NCBI GenBank assembly: GCA_026075535.2
Contig: AP026548.1
Span: 124,001 to 188,000 of the forward strand
Source of the DNA: Tricholoma matsutake
Lineage: Eukaryota; Basidiomycota; Agaricomycetes; Agaricales; Tricholomataceae
Reading direction: 5' to 3'
DNA: 64,000 nucleotides
The translations under genes were made by a program, and so were the position numbers. Position 1 is the stretch's first letter. The number at the start of each line of letters is the position of its first letter. Positions 58,295 through 64,000 of this stretch are shown piece after piece. The notes under the pieces were generated by a model. The model searched no databases. It was given only the letters and a program-made list of their open reading frames with translations, and was not told where the DNA came from.

Positions 58295-58715
58295 GGGGAC
58301 TAGGGGGGTGCCCTGTGTGTTTTTACTATTTTTTATGTTCGTCCCATATTTTTCCCCACCTCATTTCCTTCTATTCTTCATTTTCTATGATTTTTCCGGA
58401 TTTTATTACTAATTTTCCCTTGCTATCATGTTTGTACATGTTGACACTTTTATATTTAGAGGCGGAGTACCCCTTCCAACACATACCCCTTGGTATGATG
58501 TCATTCGGCGGCCTTGATCCGCCTATCTCCGCCTTTTTCTATTTTTAGGTTATATTTGATTTTTGTCATCTTCACATATACTGGGCATCAGCAAGGGGAT
58601 CCTTAGAGTTTTCTCTTCGGATTTCCCTTTGCTAGGTGCGCCCCCAATCCCTGTATTATGTAGCATAATTTTAACTTCGGATTTCCCTTTGCTAGAGGCT
58701 TAGGTTGCCCTTATA
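58290..58715 (+). repeat. 3' LTR
   Basis: 426 bp, near-identical to the 5' LTR apart from about five substitutions and the missing TGTGTTC-type insertion near its start. Confidence 0.88.
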
Positions 58716-59556
58716 ATTCCCATGAATGCATAAGAGGACTTGCAACAAAATTACAGAGACTGTAGACAAGCTGGTGTCACAAGGTTGGGGAATGTTTGAA
58801 AAGAACAGAACCAGCAAATGATGAATCCTACAGACAGTCATGCAACAGATAAAGTTTCAGAGAAAAAGTATGCAGGGCTGCTTACAGGAAAGCACTAGAG
58901 GGGTGCCTTGCACAGATCAGAACATGAGAGAATTAAAATCTTCAAAAATTATATGACAAGGCAAATGGATGCTGATGCATTGCATTGGTGACTTTCATAC
59001 AATCTGTACACATGACAATGGTATTCAAGGATCCTGCTCAATATAAAAACCAAAAAAAAAAGCTACTACAATTGGCTTGGAAACATGGCAACAGGGTGCC
59101 ACTTGTTGTCGACCTTTGGTCGACTCCTCACAGCAAAGAAATCAGTGTAAACAAGTAGTAGGTGCAGCTGCAAGTGCCGGCATAAGCCCCACTCAAAGCT
59201 ACAGATATCAAAACCAGGGGGAAAAAAAGAAGCTGCCACAGGGAAAGAGCTCGAAAACATGGTGGTGGTACCATATCTGCTCCAGACTTAGGGACAGGAA
59301 TGGGAGTGGGAAGAAGGGGACAGGGACAGGGGATGAAGGGAGGGAGGGATTGACTCGCTGGTCAAAAGGAACAGACAGAGAAAAAGACAGCAGAATGCAG
59401 GGCTACCACCAGTACCACATAGAGGGGAGGAGGGAGCAGGAAAGCAAAAAAGGACAGGGGAGAGAGAGAGGAACAGAAGGAAGGGGAGAGGGGATAGGTC
59501 TCGCACATGAGTGACACACACTTGAACATGTCCACAGAGGTAGAAGGAGAGTGTGG
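58716..59556. other. Intergenic, no gene supported
   Basis: AG-rich sequence with GGGACAGGG/GGGAGGGA runs between 59290 and 59490. The open frames here (one of 145 codons at 59077) are Gln/Gly/Arg-rich, reflect the base bias and have no recognisable motif. Confidence 0.45.
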
Positions 59557-60010
59557 ATCATGTGACTGGTGAACATTTGGAGAGGTACTAGTAGAACAGC
59601 GGGAGAGGAATTAACATTGACATGTGACTGGTGAACATTTGGAGAGGTAGGATGGTGGGAAAGGAATTAACACTGACACGTGACTGGTGAATGTTTGGAG
59701 AGGTAGGACAGTGGGAGAGGTATTAACATTGACATGTGACTGGTGAATGTTTGGAGAGGTGGGACAGCGGGAGAGGAATTAACATTGACATGTGACTGGT
59801 GAACGTTTGGAGAGGTAGGACGGCAGGAGAGAAATTAACACTGACATGTGACTGGTGAACATTTGGAGAGGTCCTGGTGAACATGAACAGGAAGACACCA
59901 GTCACATGACTGGTGAATGTTTGGAGAGGAGCGGAAGGAGAAAGAAACCAAAAAAAAGGCAGGGCATGGTCAGTCACATGACTGGTGAACGTTTGGAGAG
60001 GTAGGACGGC
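59557..60010. repeat. 56-bp minisatellite, about eight copies
   Basis: The unit is CATGTGACTGGTGAATGTTT, GGAGAGGTAGGACAGTGGGA, GAGGTATTAACATTGA (56 bp), well conserved to ~59870, then with variable spacers to ~60005. Non-coding. Confidence 0.9.
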
Positions 60011-60138
60011 TGGGGAGAGGATGGAGAAAGAAACCAAACAAAAAAGGCAGGTCACAGCTGCCGGATGAAGTTTAAAAATAAAAAGAAGCAAAAAGGTTGC
60101 TATTCTATTTTTGGAATTTATTTTGGCGGGGGCACCGC

Positions 60139-60162
60139 CACCAGCACCACCTAGGTGGTGCT
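60139..60162. repeat. Perfect 24-bp palindrome
   Basis: CCAGCACCACCT is followed directly by its reverse complement AGGTGGTGCTGG. It lies in otherwise unremarkable sequence (60010-60925), in which I recognise no gene. Confidence 0.85.
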
Positions 60163-60929
60163 GGAGAGAATACTAATTATTAGTAGCCGATTGTACCAGA
60201 GGACGGGATAAGAATACCCAGATGATGACCAGTGATGGGCACTGATCAAGGTGAACTGAGGTTTTACCAATCGTACCTGACAATGGGCGGATGGCGGGAT
60301 ATGTTGGGACAGATACCGACTCTTCCAGCGAAACTTTTGCATCTCCAAGTCAAACATATCCAAGGGACATATTGGCGGGTAAGGGGAATCAGTAGATCTG
60401 ATACATATTAATAGGCATGACGTGATGGGATCATGTCAACTTATATATAAGGTAATGTGGGAAGGTTAGGTGCATTGTCGATCGCTACATCGACATCCAA
60501 TTCAACGTCGTTTGCATCATGATTCATTATAGGATCCCCTTGCTCCCTCTTACCCTTCTTACCCCGCTCCCAGTCATTCACATCTTCCTTCATATTCTGG
60601 AAATTTCCCAAATCTCACATAGGAGCTCTAGTCGGTGCTCAAGGGCTGGGCGCAAATCACTCAACTGGCAATAATCAAGTGCGATGGTATCGAGATCAGT
60701 TCCTGCACATTTGGTAGAAATGATTATCCCATTGCTGCACAGGTTCGGGCGATAATACAAATTTCAGGCGTCAGGTTATATAGGAGTGGTATGAGAATGA
60801 TGGGTTTGTAGGAATTTATACAGATAAGTGTTACACGAAAAAAGAAAAACGCAAAAGTTGTACAAGCAAATATGGAGTGAAAATCGAGGGACAACCATAA
60901 CCCATCACAAAGTCAATCAATTACTCCTC

Positions 60930-61470
60930 TAGTGACATGTGATTGTCAGGAACATCTTGAAGGAATTAAAGTGCTCACCAGAGTCAAGCTGAGCGCACAT
61001 TTGTTGTATCTCGTGAATGATAGCCTTAAGACGAGCTGCTCCCTCTGCCTCCAATACATCACAATCCCAACGTTCTCGTTGCTGTATCAATGGTGAACTA
61101 ATCGTCTGCAACAATTCTGGGTGGAGTGATGACACGATCGTCGGCGGTGTAGAAACACAATTTGGTGCTGATTGCGCTGACAGCATTAAGCTTGGAAAGT
61201 GGGCAAATACCAACCAAATCCCTTAAACGCCTACAAATTTGAAGATCAGCTTCTTCTTGGCTTCTTCTCGAGCGGACAACAGGCCAAGCTTAGGCCCTGT
61301 CTTGATCTCCACAATGAAGACGGGCGCGTCTCCCCAGAACACCTGATATTTGACTATGAAATCGATAGATTCGCGGGATTCTGCAATTGGGTGAGTCTGC
61401 GGTTGGCTTTGAGGCCAAGCTGGGCCAGAAAAGCACTAATAGTAAAAGGGGAAGAAGTATAGGGGTTGAA
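60930..61470 (-). pseudogene. PD-(D/E)xK-like protein, decayed
   Basis: Read leftwards, the frame AESRESIDFIVKYQVFWGDA, PVFIVEIKTGPKLG shows a D...E-x-K core. After a possible 46-nt intron (GTAGGC...CCAAG) come SAISTKLCFYTADDRVITPP, a TAG, and then, in another frame, ERWDCDVLEAEGAARLKAII and EIQQMCAQL. These elements in this order match a widespread agaricomycete family with a restriction-endonuclease-like core. One stop and a frameshift make the copy inactive. It is divergent from the caspase-like gene 60 bp away. Confidence 0.6.
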
Positions 61471-61532
61471 GTTAATAATTATTAATGTTCAACGTTCAGT
61501 GTCCATCTGAAACCATCTCTCTTTGCTCTATC

Positions 61533-63068
61533 ATGTCAACAAAAGTGCCCTCATTATTCTCTTGTTTTCGTCGCAAGCCCATAGTACGTGTTTGTGGAAT
61601 ACTGGGGACAACGTACATCACAGGTGTTAACGGACCTATGGAACAAGATGACCACTGGATGGTCATCGATTTTGTCGCCTTACGACACCTAATTGGAGCT
61701 CGAGACGATCATAGCGAGTGGCTATGTGGGACCACGATTCGGACAAATAGAGGATTCTTCCTTGGCGATCCAGCTTGCGACAGGATCGTCTTCAACCCCC
61801 CACCTTTTGAGACAGTGTTCTCAGGCCCACCCAGGATCCTAGCTCTTAAATACCTATTTGCGGTCAACAAAGCATCATCCCTTCTATCTGCTGGTGATAC
61901 TCTCATACTTGTCTTAGTTGGTCATGGAGATGCCGACGATCAGCATTTGTTTTTTGTTGGTGACAACTCCAACTCATATTACCGGCTCACAAAGAATGAT
62001 CTGTAGGAGGCTGTTCATGCCACAAAAGGGCATATTCTGCTGATCTCAACCGCTTGCTTCTCTGGTAGTTGGAAAAGTCAGTATTGGACACTTCTTGCTG
62101 CTGCCAAAGCTGAGCAAGAAGCTCCATCAATTGTTGAATCTGGCTCAAATGAATTTCGGGGTGGCTTCTTCACCAATTCCCTGCTCGCTGAATATGCCGA
62201 CGAATTCAAGATCAGGCCTCCATATCCAGGCTCGGTGGATGAAACTGGACAACAAGCAGAACAGAAGGAGCATGATTTTGGGCCCACAAATACAATTCAT
62301 CCTTCACCTTGTCTTCCAAAGTGCAGTCTGCAGGCCATCCTCAACTGGATGCACCGATTCCAAGATGACATTGGGCAGACATACATGTCTGCAGACATGG
62401 TATTTGATCCATGTTCAAACGAACCACACAAACTGCCTTTTGTTTCCCTAATATCAGCAACAGAGCCTTTCCATCGCTTAACATGCATTCCTCCTTCTCT
62501 ACCTGATGATTCCTCCTCATCACACTCAACTGCATGCTGCCCGGCCATTCTGAGTCCACCCCCACAAAACACACTAGAACTATCAGTAACTTGGTCAGCA
62601 AGTGAAGAAGCAGAACTTGTGGCATTGGCAGCCGATTTCTTGTTGTACATGCCCCCTACAATTACCAGCGAGAGAGGCCCAATAATTCTTTGCAGGACAG
62701 TAATGTTTGATCAAAAACATAGTTGTGAAACACTCAGTCTGGTCATGAAGAGGAACCTTCTCTCCCAGTTGAAGAAGAGAGAATGCCACCGAAAGCTTGC
62801 ATTAGCCATTGCGATGAACTTAGGGTGGGAGAAAGCAGTACAAGACATAGGTGGACCAGGTGGTAAGCAACAACAGCTGGGCACCAGGCTTGACCTGCGA
62901 CGTCAAGCAGAGGTGAACGGGTGCTTGGTGTCCATGTTACTCATCCCAGAGAAAGCACAATGGGCTGGCGCTGCAGGTTGGTTGGCACGCATTTGGGAGG
63001 CTGCAGGATGTCCCATTGTATCTCCAAATGAGTGGAAGATGGCAATTGAACAGAGTCAGGTGGCATAG
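61533..63068 (+). pseudogene. Caspase-like (clan CD type) protease, one in-frame TAG
   Basis: One intronless frame of 512 codons starts at the ATG of MSTKVPS (an upstream in-frame ATG is at 61485) and is interrupted by a TAG at 62004-62006. The first part has a beta-strand and GHG motif (GDTLILVLVGHGDADDQHLF, catalytic His). Just past the stop is ILLISTACFSGSW, with the catalytic Cys in the caspase-like position. The remaining ~330 residues (GGFFTNSLLAEYADEFKIRP, FQDDIGQTYMSADMVFDPC, LVALAADFLLYMPPTITSER, WAGAAGWLARIWEAAGCPIV) follow a conserved agaricomycete arrangement of unknown role. The TAG lies between His and Cys, before EAVHATKGH; CAG to TAG would explain it. Caspase-like proteins of fungi act in regulated cell death, but no role is shown for this group. 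Confidence 0.65.
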
Positions 63069-63632
63069 ATGTGCATTAGTAGAATAGATACATAGATACC
63101 ATATAGCATTCAAGGGAAAAAGACTTGGACACAAGTAACATCTACCCATGCATTCCATCTGGTGCTTCTGCCGACCGTGGCACCCTCAGCGATCATAAGC
63201 TCGATGAATGCCAAGGAAAAATAACAAAATCAAACAAAGAAACTGATACCCACATATTCTCATCCGAGCCTGGCAACCACACCCCAACCTTGATATATCC
63301 TTTGTTACAACATCAGGAAAATCCAAAAAATTCTTAGTGGACTTAGCCTGCTTATTTTATGGCTAAGCCCACTAAGCTTCTCAAGTGGCTTATTTTCTAC
63401 TTAGTAAATTTGTCAGTAAGCGCAAGCAAAAATCTAAGTACATTTTAAGCATGTCAAGTGGCCAACAAAGCCCAGGTAAGTAAATAAGTAGTAAGAACAT
63501 GTAAGACATGGCAAGTACACCAGCTGTCAAGCAAAAGTTATAGTTTCAATGAAGTGAGGATGTTAAGTACATCAATAAGCATGGTAACCAAGATCCAAAG
63601 CATCAACGTACAGCAATCATGTATTAAAAAGT
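63069..63632. repeat. Intergenic with an inverted repeat
   Basis: CTTAGTGG-AC-TTAGCC (63333-63348) pairs with GGCTAA-G-CCCACTAAG (63361-63377), a near-perfect stem with a 12-bp loop. The following 63380-63600 is rich in TAAGTA/AAGTAC words. It may be the end of a small foldback element. No gene recognised. Confidence 0.5.
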
Positions 63633-64000
63633 GGTCTCAAATACATGGTGATCAATGTATTTGTTGACATAGAACCTAGTGAATGTATTGAGTGTATCTG
63701 TGAATGAAAGAGTCCTCGAAACCCACTCCTGGCCAAATACCAGAAGAAGATGTGATGCTCAAATGATTGTATCAAGGTGGATGATGGAAGAGGTTTCGTC
63801 GTCATCTGGCTGGACTACCCACATGCCTGTGTGGTCATCTGGTGAATCACCCACGCACGAGAACCAGCGCACAAGAGCACAGGGGTATTCAATGCCTTCA
63901 TGAGAGAATGAAAACAAGAGTTGAATGCGGGCAACATCGAGGCCTCGCATACCTTCCAGAGATGAGTCAGTGTTGACAAAGATCATGTCATAGCTGCTGG
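63633..64000 (-). pseudogene. DNA-transposon-associated protein, C-terminal fragment (Plavaka-like)
   Basis: From the right edge the frame reads MIFVNTDSSLEGMRGLDVAR, LLFSFSHEGIEYPCALVRWF, GDSPDDHTGMWVVQPD, IIHLDTII, then a TGA (63761-63759) and SHLLLVFGQEWVSRTL, FYVNKYIDHHVFETTF, stop near 63633. This end segment is very common in agaricomycete genomes, in ORFs associated with Plavaka/CACTA-type transposons. The TGA stands where relatives have arginine. It runs off the window. Confidence 0.6.

Larger units (their letters stand above)
53499..58715 (+). mobile_element. Young Ty3 LTR retrotransposon, integrase truncated at the 3' LTR
   Basis: LTRs 53499-53933 and 58290-58715 differ at only about five sites plus one ~9-bp indel. 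Between them are gag and pol on the plus strand. The integrase stops at the motif HPQTD, where DGQTE should follow, and the next bases are the LTR itself. The flanks (GCGGC left, ATTCC right) do not form a target duplication, so the copy probably arose or was altered by recombination. Pol also carries a one-base frameshift and one TGA. Confidence 0.9.

Noticed and set aside
59077..59514. 145-codon Gln/Gly/Arg-rich ORF
   Set aside because: Composition follows the AG-rich DNA; no motif, no splice structure and another overlapping ORF on the opposite strand.

Overview
The window is eukaryotic and fungal, almost certainly from an agaricomycete basidiomycete. The evidence is introns of about 48-60 nt with GTNNGT donors and CTNAC-type branch sites, dense transposon remains, and several gene families I recognise as agaricomycete-specific: divergent SNF2-like helicases, a 900-residue family of unknown function, TET/JBP-like dioxygenases, and a zinc/coiled-coil gene carried antisense inside Ty3 elements. 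The species cannot be named from the sequence. Many coding regions carry one or two in-frame stops, so much of the window looks like an accessory, repeat-rich compartment with ageing gene copies.

Layout. 0-4.4 kb: a partial gene, a small three-exon gene and duplicated non-coding sequence. 4.5-22.3 kb: a cluster of large genes. These are a broken TET/JBP-like dioxygenase (4.58-5.74), a split gene of the 900-residue family (7.12-10.14), a six-exon ATP-grasp-like gene (11.56-13.36), an SNF2 helicase (14.35-18.24) and an 883-residue unknown protein (19.52-22.29). Two neighbouring pairs are divergent, and each intergenic region is a long inverted repeat (10.96-11.51 and 18.49-19.44 kb). 22.4-27.5 kb: a truncated duplicate of the 883-residue gene's 5' end, running into a 4.6 kb satellite with ordered higher-order structure. 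27.8-28.0 kb: a C-rich minisatellite.

28.2-38.3 kb: nested transposons. An internally deleted Ty3 element with perfect GAAGG target duplications sits in a DNA-transposon ORF. A hAT transposase pseudogene is split by an 805-bp hAT-type MITE with a perfect 8-bp duplication. 40-41 kb: a ubiquitin domain fused to a PD-(D/E)xK-like domain (Crinkler-like architecture). 41.6-48.7 kb: a zinc-cluster transposase tail and two decayed Ty3 elements. 49.8-51.8 kb: a second ATP-grasp-like gene, flanked by inverted copies of a ~150-bp repeat. 53.5-58.7 kb: a young Ty3 element whose integrase stops exactly at the LTR. 60.9-63.1 kb: a divergent pair of a PD-(D/E)xK-like relic and a caspase-like protein. The window ends in another transposase fragment.

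Two themes recur. First, several genes have their own inverted or duplicated flanking repeats, as if each gene plus promoter were a copied module. Second, premature stops sit mostly where the family has arginine (CGA to TGA), a mark of C-to-T change at CpG. All functional calls come from reading motifs; no database search was possible.
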